Shown here piece by piece: positions 1-7,341 of a stretch of DNA of 64,000 nt. How positions within the stretch are numbered: position 1 is the stretch's first letter; every line of letters starts with the position of its first letter. Where the stretch lies: contig JAHBUC010000012.1 of NCBI GenBank assembly GCA_019638275.1, forward strand, positions 54,102 to 118,101. The letters run 5' to 3'. The notes beneath the pieces are model-generated. The model was given only the letters and a program-made list of their open reading frames with translations, had not been told where the DNA came from and did no database searches. Both the position numbers and the translations under genes were made by a program. This stretch comes from Cyclobacteriaceae bacterium. GTDB lineage: Bacteria; Bacteroidota; Bacteroidia; Cytophagales; Cyclobacteriaceae.

Positions 1-955
1 ATGCTTTTCCTGAAGCAAGCGCTTCCCTTGCTTTCAATACTGCAAGCTCAATACCTGCATCCTGATCAGCACAGAATAATGCCATAGCCGAATTGGCAAT
101 CACGGCCGCCTGTTGCTGTTCGGTACCTTTTCCTTGCAGTATATTCAGAAATATCTTTGCGGATTCTTCCACGGAATTTCCTCCGGCTATATCAGCATAG
201 GTCACCTGAGGCAAACCCAAATCGGCTGGCGTTGCAACTCGCTCGCCTTTATTGAAAAAATATTTAAACGGACCGGTCAATGAAATCTCATCATGTCCAT
301 CCAACCCATGAAGGATCACAAAGTCTTTATCGGTATCCTGATAGAGGTACCCATACTGGCGCGCCAGTTCCAAACTAAACACCCCCACCAATTGTCGTGT
401 TGGAAAGGCAGGATTTACCATGGGACCCAGCATATTGAAAAATGTTTTTACCCCTAACTCTTTTCGGATGGGCGCTACGTTTTTCATGGCGGGATGAAAC
501 ATGGGTGCATGCATGAAACAAATATTGGCGCGGTCGAGACTTCGTTTCAGCTCATTCACATCGTTGGTGAATTGATAGCCGAAATACTCCAACACATTAG
601 ACGAACCACAGGCAGAAGACACACCATAGTTGCCGTGCTTGGCTACGGGCTGCCCGGCTGCTGCCACCACAAAGGAAGAAAGCGTTGAAATGTTAAACGT
701 ATTTTTCCCATCACCACCTGTTCCACACACATCCATTACGGGTTCATCAAATCTTACCGGTATGCACAACTCCAACATTGCATCGCGAAAACCTTCCAGT
801 TCTTCAACGGTAATGTTGCGCATCATGTACACCGTCATGAATGACGACATCTGACTCGGATTGTATTTTCCTGAGGCCAACTCAACCAATACCTGTCGCG
901 CTTCCTGCTTTGTCAGGGATTGGTGGTCGATTAATTCATTTAATACGTGTTTCAT
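1..955 (-). CDS. trpD: Anthranilate phosphoribosyltransferase (partial, C-terminus cut by window edge)
   Basis: TrpD transfers the phosphoribosyl group of PRPP to anthranilate, the second step of tryptophan synthesis. Reading back from the ATG at 953-955 gives about 318 residues with no stop before the window edge; family members are about 330-345 residues, so only the last few are missing. The PRPP-binding glycine-rich motif DVCGTGGDGKNTFNIST and the KHGNYGVSS loop are both present, as is the later FFNMLGPMVNP segment. It is the third gene of a trpE-trpG-trpD run and starts 9 nt after the trpG stop, so it is almost certainly cotranscribed and under the same leader control. The assignment is secure; only the C-terminal boundary is unknown. 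Confidence 0.96.
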   Translation of the reverse strand, partial: MKHVLNELIDHQSLTKQEARQVLVELASGKYNPSQMSSFMTVYMMRNITVEELEGFRDAMLELCIPVRFDEPVMDVCGTGGDGKNTFNISTLSSFVVAAAGQPVAKHGNYGVSSACGSSNVLEYFGYQFTNDVNELKRSLDRANICFMHAPMFHPAMKNVAPIRKELGVKTFFNMLGPMVNPAFPTRQLVGVFSLELARQYGYLYQDTDKDFVILHGLDGHDEISLTGPFKYFFNKGERVATPADLGLPQVTYADIAGGNSVEESAKIFLNILQGKGTEQQQAAVIANSAMALFCADQDAGIELAVLKAREALASGKA

Positions 956-964
956 AAACTACTT

Positions 965-1531
965 TTAATTCTTTAACCAGTTTGCCATCATCTTCGGTCC
1001 TTCCGGTGTCATGATGGATTCCGGATGAAACTGCAGTCCGCGTACATCGTATTTTTTATGGCGGATGCCCATAATCATGCCCTCTGCGTTACGAGCAGTC
1101 ACAACCAGATCAGACGTAAGCGATTCTGGTGAGACGGCCCATGAATGATAATGACACGATTGAAACGTAGATGGTACGTCTTTGAACAGAATTTCGTCAT
1201 TGTCTTCCACAAAAGTCTGTGACGTAACCCCATGCAACACTTTTGGAATATTAAACAACGAAGCACCGAACACTTCAGCAATGCCCTGGTGCCCGAGGCA
1301 AACACCTAATATACTCTTGGTTGTTGCATAGGTTTGAATGAGTGCCTTCATAATACCTGCTTCATCCGGAATACCCGGGCCAGGCGACAATAAAATCTTA
1401 TCGTACTTTCCAACTTCTTCAAGCGCTATTTTATCGTTACGGTACACATCGTAGTCGAAGTTCAACTCACGTACAATGTGCACCAGGTTGTAGGTAAATG
1501 AATCGTAGTTATCGAGAATCAGAATTTTCAT
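965..1531 (-). CDS. trpG: Anthranilate synthase component II (glutamine amidotransferase)
   Basis: This class I glutamine amidotransferase supplies ammonia from glutamine to TrpE. The 188-residue length fits a stand-alone TrpG. The nucleophile Cys78 lies in GVCLGHQ, the His169/Glu171 pair of the catalytic triad lies in QFHPES, and the oxyanion segment LLSPGPG is at about residues 48-54. The gene sits 4 nt after trpE and 9 nt before trpD. A stand-alone TrpG could also serve para-aminobenzoate synthesis (as PabA), but the direct trp context makes anthranilate synthase the main role. It resembles the family throughout with no sign of damage. Confidence 0.96.
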   Translation of the reverse strand: MKILILDNYDSFTYNLVHIVRELNFDYDVYRNDKIALEEVGKYDKILLSPGPGIPDEAGIMKALIQTYATTKSILGVCLGHQGIAEVFGASLFNIPKVLHGVTSQTFVEDNDEILFKDVPSTFQSCHYHSWAVSPESLTSDLVVTARNAEGMIMGIRHKKYDVRGLQFHPESIMTPEGPKMMANWLKN

Positions 1532-1535
1532 AAGA

Positions 1536-2933
1536 TCAGATTTCTTCAGCCATTAAAATTGCTTTGCGCAGGGCGCCAAGCTTATTGTTCACTTCGTTTA
1601 ATTCACTCTCCGGATTTGATTTAGAAACCACACCGGCTCCAGCCTGATAGACCAGTTCATTATCCTTACTCAAAAAGGTACGAATCATAATGGCATGATT
1701 GAAGTCGCCATTAAAACCGAGGAAGCCGATGGCGCCACCGTAAAACCCACGGTTAACATTTTCATACTTATCAATCAGCGTAAGCGCCTTATGCTTGGGT
1801 GCACCTGATAACGTACCGGCCGGAAAAGTAGCCGCAGCCATATTTACGGTTTCGGACTGGTCTTTAAGTTTACCAGTAACTTCCGAAACCAGGTGAATGA
1901 CATGCGAGTAATATTGTATCTCTTTGAACACCGCTACGTTCACATCATGCGCATGGCGGCTCATGTCGTTACGCGCCAGGTCGACCAGCATAATGTGTTC
2001 GGCATTTTCCTTTTCATCTTCGGCCAGCCGGTTAGCCAGCTCAGCATCTTTCTGATCATCACCTGTTCTGCGAAAGGTTCCGGCTATCGGGAAAATACTC
2101 GCCTGATTTTTACTGACTTTCAATTGTGCTTCCGGTGAAGAACCGAATAACTTGAAATTACCGTAGTCAAAATAAAACAAGTAAGGCGATGGATTGATTG
2201 ATCGCAACGCGCGATACACATTGAATTCATCGCCCTTAAATGAAGTCGTAAACCTTCTGGAAAGCACAATCTGAAAAACATCGCCCCGGTTGCAATGTTC
2301 TATGCCTTTTTCAACGGAAGTCATGAAAGCTTTATCATCCAGGTTGGAGGTTTCACCATTCACCCTTTTGAACGCATAGGTCGAGAACCGATTGCTGTAA
2401 ATCAGTTTTTCGATCCGCGAAAGCGTACTCTCCTGCTCATCCGCCCGATGCTCCGTCAAGGTTAGCTCGTTTGAAAAATGATCGACCACGATTACATACC
2501 GATAAAGTTTGTACACAATATCCGGAACCTGATACTCGCGTTGGTCAACTTCTACTTCTTCGAAATACCGCACGGCATCATACGCCATAAAACCAAACAA
2601 TCCGTTTCCTGGAGCAGCTTTGATTCCGTTTTGCCTGATGGAAAAAGACGATCGAAAATTTTCAAGGGCAGTTAATACGTGTGAACGTTCAGCTATCGCC
2701 TCCGTTTCAGTTGTTCCATCTGGCTGCACAATTTTTATCTTATTCCGATCTACCTCAAACGAAGCAATCGGGTCGCAGCAAATCAGCGACAAGCTGTTTT
2801 CATGCCCGTGGTAGTCGGAACTTTCCAACAAAATACTTCCGGCAAACACATCGCGCAGCTTCAGGTAAATGTTTACCGGTGTGAGGGTATCGGCCAGTAA
2901 CTTCTTTGTAAATACGTTCAGTTCAACTTTCAT
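1536..2933 (-). CDS. trpE: Anthranilate synthase component I
   Basis: TrpE converts chorismate and ammonia to anthranilate, the committed step to tryptophan. The 465-residue protein has the N-terminal domain with LLES at residues 35-38, the motif that forms part of the tryptophan feedback site in this family, which argues for TrpE rather than PabB. The chorismate-binding C-terminal half carries PIAGTFRRTGD, DLARNDMSRH, FPAGTLSGAPK and the YQAGAGVVSKSNPESE end. The start ATG lies just after a terminator-like hairpin and a Trp-codon-rich leader peptide, so its expression is probably set by attenuation as well as by feedback on the enzyme. Confidence 0.96.
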   Translation of the reverse strand: MKVELNVFTKKLLADTLTPVNIYLKLRDVFAGSILLESSDYHGHENSLSLICCDPIASFEVDRNKIKIVQPDGTTETEAIAERSHVLTALENFRSSFSIRQNGIKAAPGNGLFGFMAYDAVRYFEEVEVDQREYQVPDIVYKLYRYVIVVDHFSNELTLTEHRADEQESTLSRIEKLIYSNRFSTYAFKRVNGETSNLDDKAFMTSVEKGIEHCNRGDVFQIVLSRRFTTSFKGDEFNVYRALRSINPSPYLFYFDYGNFKLFGSSPEAQLKVSKNQASIFPIAGTFRRTGDDQKDAELANRLAEDEKENAEHIMLVDLARNDMSRHAHDVNVAVFKEIQYYSHVIHLVSEVTGKLKDQSETVNMAAATFPAGTLSGAPKHKALTLIDKYENVNRGFYGGAIGFLGFNGDFNHAIMIRTFLSKDNELVYQAGAGVVSKSNPESELNEVNNKLGALRKAILMAEEI

Positions 2934-2949
2934 TCTTTAACAGCATTAA

Positions 2950-2987
2950 AAATAAAAAGGCCCGCTCCTTGAATCGGGGCGGGCCTT
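2950..2987 (-). terminator. Intrinsic terminator acting as probable trp attenuator
   Basis: Read on the minus strand, a 9-bp perfect stem (AAGGCCCGC with GCGGGCCTT, plus-strand 2957-2965 and 2979-2987) encloses a 13-nt loop and is followed by TTTTTATTTTT. It lies between the leader peptide and trpE, 17 nt before the trpE start. The loop (2971-2977) carries a 7-nt segment complementary to 3030-3036 in the leader coding region, a candidate antiterminator pairing. Folding is inferred by eye. Confidence 0.85.
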
Positions 2988-3011
2988 CCGCGTATATACT
3001 TTTTAGTTATT

Positions 3012-3083
3012 CTAAAGCATAGCCATCCACCGATTCGATTTGAACCCGTGCCACCACCATGCAAATGAATAATTTCTGATCAT
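3012..3083 (-). CDS. trpL: trp operon leader peptide (23 aa, three consecutive Trp codons)
   Basis: A short reading frame with an ATG start (3081-3083) and TAG stop (3012-3014) encodes 23 residues with Trp at positions 9, 10, 11 and 19; the run of three TGG codons is at plus-strand 3051-3059. Trp is rare in proteins, and a WWW run followed by a terminator hairpin and trpE is the classic layout of transcription attenuation. A ribosome stalled at the Trp run would leave 3030-3036 free to pair with 2971-2977 and so disfavour the terminator; a ribosome reaching the stop would cover 3030-3036. The frame begins 6 nt after the bTHX stop codon. The peptide and codons are seen directly; the mechanism is inferred from known attenuators. 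Confidence 0.85.
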   Translation of the reverse strand: MIRNYSFAWWWHGFKSNRWMAML

Positions 3084-3089
3084 AAAATT

Positions 3090-3272
3090 TTAATCAGCCT
3101 TTTTACGAGCTGTCTTTTTTGGCTTTTCAGCCTTTGATTCATCCTTAGGTTTACCAACTTTCTTCGAGGTTGCGCGCTTCAAACGTGCTTTAATCGAGTT
3201 CTTGTTACGGGATACACCGTATGAGCCTCTCCAGCGTTTTCCTTGTTTCGATTTTTTATCGCCTTTACCCAT
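3090..3272 (-). CDS. 30S ribosomal protein bTHX (S31-like)
   Basis: The protein starts MGKGDKKSKQGKRWRGSYGV, the hallmark of the small bTHX protein that sits in the 30S head, and continues into a Lys/Arg/Ala-rich tail to 60 residues. The open frame extends 21 codons further upstream, but that extension overlaps the probable promoter at 3293-3324 and is not like the family, so the ATG at 3270-3272 is chosen. The longer basic tail is usual in Bacteroidota compared with the roughly 26-residue Thermus protein. It lies directly upstream of the trp leader and may be cotranscribed with it. Confidence 0.88.
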   Translation of the reverse strand: MGKGDKKSKQGKRWRGSYGVSRNKNSIKARLKRATSKKVGKPKDESKAEKPKKTARKKAD

Positions 3273-3292
3273 TGACGTAAACTTTTGTGGAG

Positions 3293-3324
3293 CAAGTATA
3301 AGAAGCGTGTTTGAAATTACAAAA
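3293..3324 (-). promoter_or_regulatory. Bacteroidota-type promoter for bTHX (and possibly trp)
   Basis: On the minus strand, TTTG (within 3320-3324) is followed after 19 nt by TATACTTG (3293-3300), one mismatch from the Bacteroidota TAnnTTTG -7 box with the usual spacing to the -33 TTTG. Transcription would start near 3287, about 15 nt before the bTHX ATG. I found no equally good box between bTHX and the trp leader. Confidence 0.6.
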
Positions 3325-3394
3325 TCCAAGGCCAAATCGGGGTTATTTTATAACTTAATCACCAGTTAATCGGTTATAGAAAAAACATACGTTT

Positions 3395-3862
3395 ATGGCT
3401 AAGGCATCTTTACCACTCGTTGACGCTTTGCGCAGAACAGCCCGTACACTTTCCCAAAGTTCGGATTACCAATGGGGGCATATGGGTTCCTGTAACTGTG
3501 GCTTCCTGGCACAGGAAATCACCCGATTAACCAAAGTCGAGATTCACCGCAGGGCCATGGAGCGTTATGGTGATTGGAATGAGCAACTGAACGACTACTG
3601 CCCTGCCAGCGGACTGCCCTTGGACGATGTAATTTCCGAAATGATAGCTTTTGGCTTTGATGCCGATGACCTGAAACACCTGGAAAGACTATCCGACCCC
3701 AGTATTTTAAGGACTTTTCCGCTTGAAGAACGGAATCTGAAGCACAACAGCAAATCAGATGTAGTTCGTTACCTGAATACCTGGGCTAATCTCCTGGAAC
3801 AACACCTGATTAACTCAGTAGCATTGCCCGAACTTGAGCTGCCGGCTAAAGTGGAAGTGTAA
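3395..3862 (+). CDS. Conserved hypothetical protein, 155 aa
   Basis: I do not recognise a named family. The protein is soluble-looking, with no signal peptide or membrane segment. A small-residue and Cys-rich segment HMGSCNCGFLAQEIT lies near residues 29-43, with a further Cys in DYCPASG near residue 70, and the rest looks helical. Codon use resembles the neighbours, and the stop is in normal frame, so it is a real gene rather than a shadow. Its 3' end overlaps by 17 nt the end of the convergent acetyltransferase gene. The two close Cys residues could bind metal, but that is only a suggestion. Confidence 0.75.
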   Translation: MAKASLPLVDALRRTARTLSQSSDYQWGHMGSCNCGFLAQEITRLTKVEIHRRAMERYGDWNEQLNDYCPASGLPLDDVISEMIAFGFDADDLKHLERLSDPSILRTFPLEERNLKHNSKSDVVRYLNTWANLLEQHLINSVALPELELPAKVEV

Positions 3863-4388
3863 ACAAAATGCAGTCTTTCGGCTCATTGCCCTGATTAACA
3901 AACCGAAACCAGTTGGGAAGGCGGGCTTCTTCTTTCAAACCGCATTTATGCAACACCCGAATGGAGGCCGTGTTCTCCGCGTCAACAAAAGTTCCGATGC
4001 GGTAAATATCAGGCTGTGTCTTTAAGATTCTCAATACAGCTTGGGTAGCCTCTGTAGCAAACCCTTTCCCCCATTGGGTAGGACTTAAAATATAGCCAAA
4101 CTGAATTTTCCCAAAATCATTTACTATGCCAAAGCCACCAATAAGCCTGAACGAATCTTTCAAGCGTATGGAAAAGGAAAAATCCAAGCCTGCCGTCCAT
4201 GCCGAACGGGCATAACGCAAAAAATCGCGGGTATCGCGAATAGATTGATGGATTGGCCAGGACACAAACCGGGTAGCCTCATCCTTGCTGGCATAAGCAT
4301 AAAAGATTTCCTCGGCATCTTCGTACCTTAGCCGCTGAAGCACCAGCCGCTCCGTTTCTATCTTTTCAGGAACTAGTAAACGCTGCAC
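3846..4388 (-). CDS. GNAT family N-acetyltransferase (RimJ/RimL-like)
   Basis: The 180-residue protein starts at GTG and opens with IETERLVLQRLRYEDAEEI, the typical beginning of the RimJ/RimL branch of GNAT acetyltransferases, which move an acetyl group from acetyl-CoA to an amine (a protein N-terminus or a small molecule). The acetyl-CoA pyrophosphate-loop region appears as QWGKGFATEATQAVL near residues 105-120, followed by VDAENTASIRVLHKCGL, the conserved N-x-x-S-x-x-x-L-x-K-x-G-F-like motif. The substrate cannot be told from sequence. It is convergent with the preceding gene and divergent from the next, with 22 nt between the two starts. Confidence 0.9.
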   Translation of the reverse strand: MQRLLVPEKIETERLVLQRLRYEDAEEIFYAYASKDEATRFVSWPIHQSIRDTRDFLRYARSAWTAGLDFSFSIRLKDSFRLIGGFGIVNDFGKIQFGYILSPTQWGKGFATEATQAVLRILKTQPDIYRIGTFVDAENTASIRVLHKCGLKEEARLPNWFRFVNQGNEPKDCILFTLPL

Positions 4389-4410
4389 AGGTTAAACATA
4401 GCAAATTTAC

Positions 4411-4653
4411 ATGGCCAAAAGTCAGAACATTGTTCACGAATATTTCAAGAAAAAACTGGAAGATGGCATCCGGATATTGGTGAAGGTAAACCCTTACCGC
4501 TTTACCGGAACGGAGATCACCATTTCTCCACAGAACGAAACGCACATTCGTGAGCTTACGTTTGATGAGCACATTTTTGAAGATTTGGAAGCCGATGGGT
4601 TTGAACGATGTAACCCGTTGGAATTCAACCTGTATTTATCTGGTCTTGCCTGA
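4411..4653 (+). CDS. Conserved small hypothetical protein, 80 aa
   Basis: A small, acidic, soluble protein starting MAKSQNIVHEYFKKKLEDGI and with alternating hydrophobic residues that suggest a mixed alpha/beta fold. I do not recognise a named domain. The frame is open from a good ATG, is followed within 50 nt by the SRP RNA gene, and competes with no better frame on either strand. It probably is a lineage-specific housekeeping protein; function is unknown. Confidence 0.7.
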   Translation: MAKSQNIVHEYFKKKLEDGIRILVKVNPYRFTGTEITISPQNETHIRELTFDEHIFEDLEADGFERCNPLEFNLYLSGLA

Positions 4654-4683
4654 ATTTAACCGAATCAAAACCGGAAAACCTTT

Positions 4684-4691
4684 TATATTTG
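4684..4691 (+). promoter_or_regulatory. -7 promoter box of the SRP RNA gene
   Basis: TATATTTG matches the Bacteroidota TAnnTTTG -7 box exactly and is followed by CACCC and then the first base pair of the SRP RNA at 4697. This fixes the likely start point about 6 nt after the final G of the box, useful as a ruler for other promoters here. No convincing -33 TTTG is seen. Confidence 0.65.
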
Positions 4692-4696
4692 CACCC

Positions 4697-4791
4697 GGCA
4701 AGCCGGCACGACCAGCTCCTGCTGAACTCCCCCAGGACCGGAAGGTAGCAAGGGTAGGCGGTTGTAGCGGTGCGATGTTCGGTTTGCCATT
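4697..4791 (+). ncRNA. ffs: Signal recognition particle RNA, small bacterial type (4.5S)
   Basis: The segment folds as one long hairpin: the 5' end GGCAAGCCGG pairs with the 3' end CGGTTTGCC. The apical domain shows the Ffh-binding features, CCAGGACCGGAAGGTAGCAA with the GGAA tetraloop (CCGGAAGG), followed by the pairing strand GGGTAGGCGG. Size (about 92 nt) and shape match the bacterial small SRP RNA, which with Ffh targets membrane proteins to the translocon. A T-rich run (4790-4798) follows as terminator. Confidence 0.93.
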
Positions 4792-4850
4792 TTTATTTTC
4801 TCCCCTCCGGTCATATTCCTTATTTTTACCCTGATAAACCTCTACTAAAC

Positions 4851-5507
4851 ATGAAATTTTTTATTGACACCGCGAACCTGAACGAAATCAAAGAAGCATA
4901 CGACCTGGGCGTACTCGATGGCGTAACCACCAACCCCTCGTTGATGGCCAAAGAAGGCGTTAAAGGTCATGATAATATCAAGGCACACTACAAAGCCATC
5001 TGCAATATTGTTGATAACAACGTAAGCGCTGAAGTCATCGCTACCGATTACGAAAACATCATTAAAGAAGGCAAGGAACTAGCTAAGATTGATGATAAAA
5101 TTGTGGTAAAAGTGCCCATGATTAAAGATGGCGTGAAGGCTTTGCGTTACTTTTCCAATGAAGGCATTCGTACAAACTGTACACTTGTTTTCTCAGCAGG
5201 TCAGGCGCTTTTGGCGGCTAAAGCCGGAGCAAGTTATGTATCTCCGTTTCTCGGAAGATTGGATGATGTGTCGCAAGATGGTTTGGACTTGATTGCCCAG
5301 ATTCGCCACATTTATGATAACTACGGATTCGAAACCGAAGTATTGGCCGCTTCCATCCGCCACGTCATGCACCTGATCAAGTGTGCCGAAATTGGTTCCG
5401 ATGTGGCCACGTGTCCACTTAGTGTAATTACCGGATTACTCAAGCATCCGCTCACAGATATTGGTTTGGAAAAATTCCTTGCCGATCACAAAAAAGTTAA
5501 TGGATAA
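4851..5507 (+). CDS. fsa: Transaldolase / fructose-6-phosphate aldolase (TalC-MipB type)
   Basis: The 218-residue protein [16 protein letters not shown] is of the short class I aldolase group that includes transaldolase and fructose-6-phosphate aldolase. The Schiff-base lysine is Lys87 in VVKVP, preceded by [13 protein letters not shown] and followed by [23 protein letters not shown], all family landmarks. Frame extension upstream to 4770 would overlap the SRP RNA, so the ATG at 4851 is the start. In the pentose phosphate pathway such enzymes move dihydroxyacetone units; the group cannot be split into transaldolase versus aldolase by sight, although in this lineage transaldolase is usual. The next gene, ftsE, follows after 19 nt. 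Confidence 0.92.
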   Translation: MKFFIDTANLNEIKEAYDLGVLDGVTTNPSLMAKEGVKGHDNIKAHYKAICNIVDNNVSAEVIATDYENIIKEGKELAKIDDKIVVKVPMIKDGVKALRYFSNEGIRTNCTLVFSAGQALLAAKAGASYVSPFLGRLDDVSQDGLDLIAQIRHIYDNYGFETEVLAASIRHVMHLIKCAEIGSDVATCPLSVITGLLKHPLTDIGLEKFLADHKKVNG

Positions 5508-5526
5508 CTTGTAACCCGCAACACGA

Positions 5527-6234
5527 ATGTTCTCCACTGACCCCGTAGTACGCGTTAAAGAAGCCAGCATCTTTCAAGACCACAATACCGTGCTTGGGAA
5601 TATCAGTTTTGATATTGAGAAAGGTGAGTTTGTTTTTTTAGTTGGACGAACAGGTTCCGGCAAATCATCGCTACTCAAAACCATGTATGCCGACTTACCC
5701 TTGCGCTTAGGGGATATAGAAATTACAGGATTCAGCATCCGGGGGATTAAACATTCGGAGGTTCCGATGTTGCGCAGGAAACTGGGTATCATTTTTCAGG
5801 ATTTTCAACTCTTTCCTGATCGCACCGTGGCCGAAAACCTGTTGTTTGTGATGAAAGCCACCGGCTGGACGGACAGCAGCAAAATGAAAACGCGTTTACA
5901 GGAAGTGCTGATGAAAGTGGGATTGGGCGCAGTAGAGAAAAAAATGCCGCATCAACTTTCAGGAGGTGAACAGCAACGTGTGGTTATTGCCCGTGCGTTA
6001 ATTAATGAGCCCGCTATTTTAATTGCAGATGAACCCACCGGAAACCTGGATCCGGAAGTATCGTATGGCATCCTGAAAGTGTTTCAGGAAATCAATAAAA
6101 GTGGAACCGCTGTATTAATGGCAACTCACGATTACGGGTTGATTAAAAAATTCCCTTGCCGGATTTTGAAATGCGAAGACGGCAAGGTGATCGACTCGGT
6201 TAAAGAACCGTTTGAACTGACTACCGGGTACTAA
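5527..6234 (+). CDS. ftsE: Cell-division ABC transporter ATP-binding protein FtsE
   Basis: A 235-residue ABC ATPase with Walker A GRTGSGKSS, Q-loop IIFQDFQLFPDRTVAENL, signature LSGGEQQRV, Walker B AILIADEPTGNLDPE and the H-loop THDY. The FQDFQLxPDRTVxxN pattern is characteristic of FtsE, which with FtsX activates cell-wall hydrolases at the septum. No ftsX lies beside it; in Bacteroidota the two genes are often apart. Its TAA stop shares bases with the TAG stop of the convergent anti-sigma gene (6231-6234). An alternative would be a LolD-type transporter ATPase, less likely from the motif. Confidence 0.88.
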   Translation: MFSTDPVVRVKEASIFQDHNTVLGNISFDIEKGEFVFLVGRTGSGKSSLLKTMYADLPLRLGDIEITGFSIRGIKHSEVPMLRRKLGIIFQDFQLFPDRTVAENLLFVMKATGWTDSSKMKTRLQEVLMKVGLGAVEKKMPHQLSGGEQQRVVIARALINEPAILIADEPTGNLDPEVSYGILKVFQEINKSGTAVLMATHDYGLIKKFPCRILKCEDGKVIDSVKEPFELTTGY

Positions 6235-6743
6235 GCTTCGGTCTGCCCGCGCTCTTCTTCTTCCTGGTTTTGTTGATCAATTTTATGAAGTTGTTGATTC
6301 AGTAAATCGATCCGGATCAGTAAGTTCAGCACCAAGGCTTCTTTTACTTTTTTACTGGGACTCGTACGCATTTCTTCTTTCAATACTTCATACATAGCTT
6401 CCAGTTGTTTGAAATCATTGGTAAAACCATTCAGGTTAGGTTCACCATGGTGCGCTTCGATCATTTCAACCTTATCGGCAATTTCACGGAAATAGAATTT
6501 CTCCACATCCTGCAGCTCTTTTAAAGCAACCTGGTTATCACTTGTAGGCATGATACGGGGGTATAACAAGTAAGCCGACAATGCCATAAAAAATACAGCC
6601 GCAGCCCGCCAGAAAATCAGGCTCATGGCAGATTGACTGCCAAACATTGTAGTCTTGACATTCTTCCAGACCCGTTCTGATGGCTCACGATCATCAAATG
6701 CCTGACGATTGGCCTGCACAAATTCTTCCAATTTTTTACTCAT
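6231..6743 (-). CDS. Probable anti-sigma factor (single-pass membrane protein)
   Basis: The 170-residue protein has a cytoplasmic N-terminus of about 38 residues, one membrane segment (about 42-61, rich in Phe, Ala and Leu) and a charged C-terminal region with a heptad-like coiled-coil part and an Glu/Gln-rich end. It overlaps the upstream ECF sigma gene by 4 nt (ATGA), the standard arrangement for a sigma/anti-sigma pair, and this is the main reason for the call. There is no HxxxCxxC zinc motif, so it is not a ZAS-type anti-sigma. It could instead be a membrane protein of unrelated function cotranscribed with the sigma factor. Confidence 0.7.
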   Translation of the reverse strand: MSKKLEEFVQANRQAFDDREPSERVWKNVKTTMFGSQSAMSLIFWRAAAVFFMALSAYLLYPRIMPTSDNQVALKELQDVEKFYFREIADKVEMIEAHHGEPNLNGFTNDFKQLEAMYEVLKEEMRTSPSKKVKEALVLNLLIRIDLLNQQLHKIDQQNQEEEERGQTEA

Positions 6744-7312
6744 AACATTCCGGTTAAAAGTTCCTTCAATTTCTTTTTCGAACGATTCAACTGCGACTTC
6801 GAAGTTGATTCCGTCACCCCTAATATCTCTGCGATCTCCTGGTGATCGTATCCTTCCAACAAATACAGCGAAAGCACCGACCGGTAACCATCCGGAAGCG
6901 ACTCAATGGCGCGCTTCACTTTATCGACCGTTAACTCCGCCTTGTATACCTCCTCTGCTTCTTCCTCAGGTAAATCAAAATCTTCACCCTCGGGCAACAA
7001 CTTAAACCTGCGCTTCTTCAACGCGTTGATCGATTTGTTCACTACAATGCGTTTCAGCCATGAACCAAACGTAGCATCTCCCCGGTAATTGTCCAGGTTG
7101 CGGAAGGCATTGATAAACGACTCTTGTAACACATCTTCGGCCTCATCCTCACGCCCCGTTATCCTGTACGCCACATTATACATCGACCTGGAATACAGCT
7201 TATAAATCCTGAAATGCGCATCCTGGTCGCCCGACCGGCAACGCTCTAGTAAATCATGATGCAAATTCAGGATATTCTGATCCAACACAACAAGTTCCGG
7301 TTTAATAGACAC
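6740..7312 (-). CDS. RNA polymerase ECF-type sigma-70 factor
   Basis: The 190-residue protein has region 2 (YNVAYRITGREDEAEDVLQE and SFINAFRNLDNYRGDATFGS, about residues 50-90, with WLKRIVVNKSINALKKRR after it) and region 4 (LPDGYRSVLSLYLLEGYDHQ with EIAEILGVTESTSKSQLNRS, about 140-180), joined by an acidic linker. This is the minimal two-domain layout of extracytoplasmic-function sigma factors, which redirect RNA polymerase on an outside signal. It is translationally coupled to the membrane protein behind it. The regulon cannot be read from this window. Confidence 0.93.
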   Translation of the reverse strand: MSIKPELVVLDQNILNLHHDLLERCRSGDQDAHFRIYKLYSRSMYNVAYRITGREDEAEDVLQESFINAFRNLDNYRGDATFGSWLKRIVVNKSINALKKRRFKLLPEGEDFDLPEEEAEEVYKAELTVDKVKRAIESLPDGYRSVLSLYLLEGYDHQEIAEILGVTESTSKSQLNRSKKKLKELLTGML

Positions 7313-7341
7313 CTCATCAGCCCAACAGTTGCATGAAAAGG

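Noticed and set aside
3021..3050. GGTTCAAATC on the minus strand, like a tRNA T-loop
   Set aside because: The bases on either side do not form a T-stem, and no acceptor or anticodon arm is present; it is part of the trp leader frame.
4770..4850. 27-codon N-terminal extension of the aldolase frame
   Set aside because: It runs through the SRP RNA gene and its terminator and is not like the family, which starts at [10 protein letters not shown].
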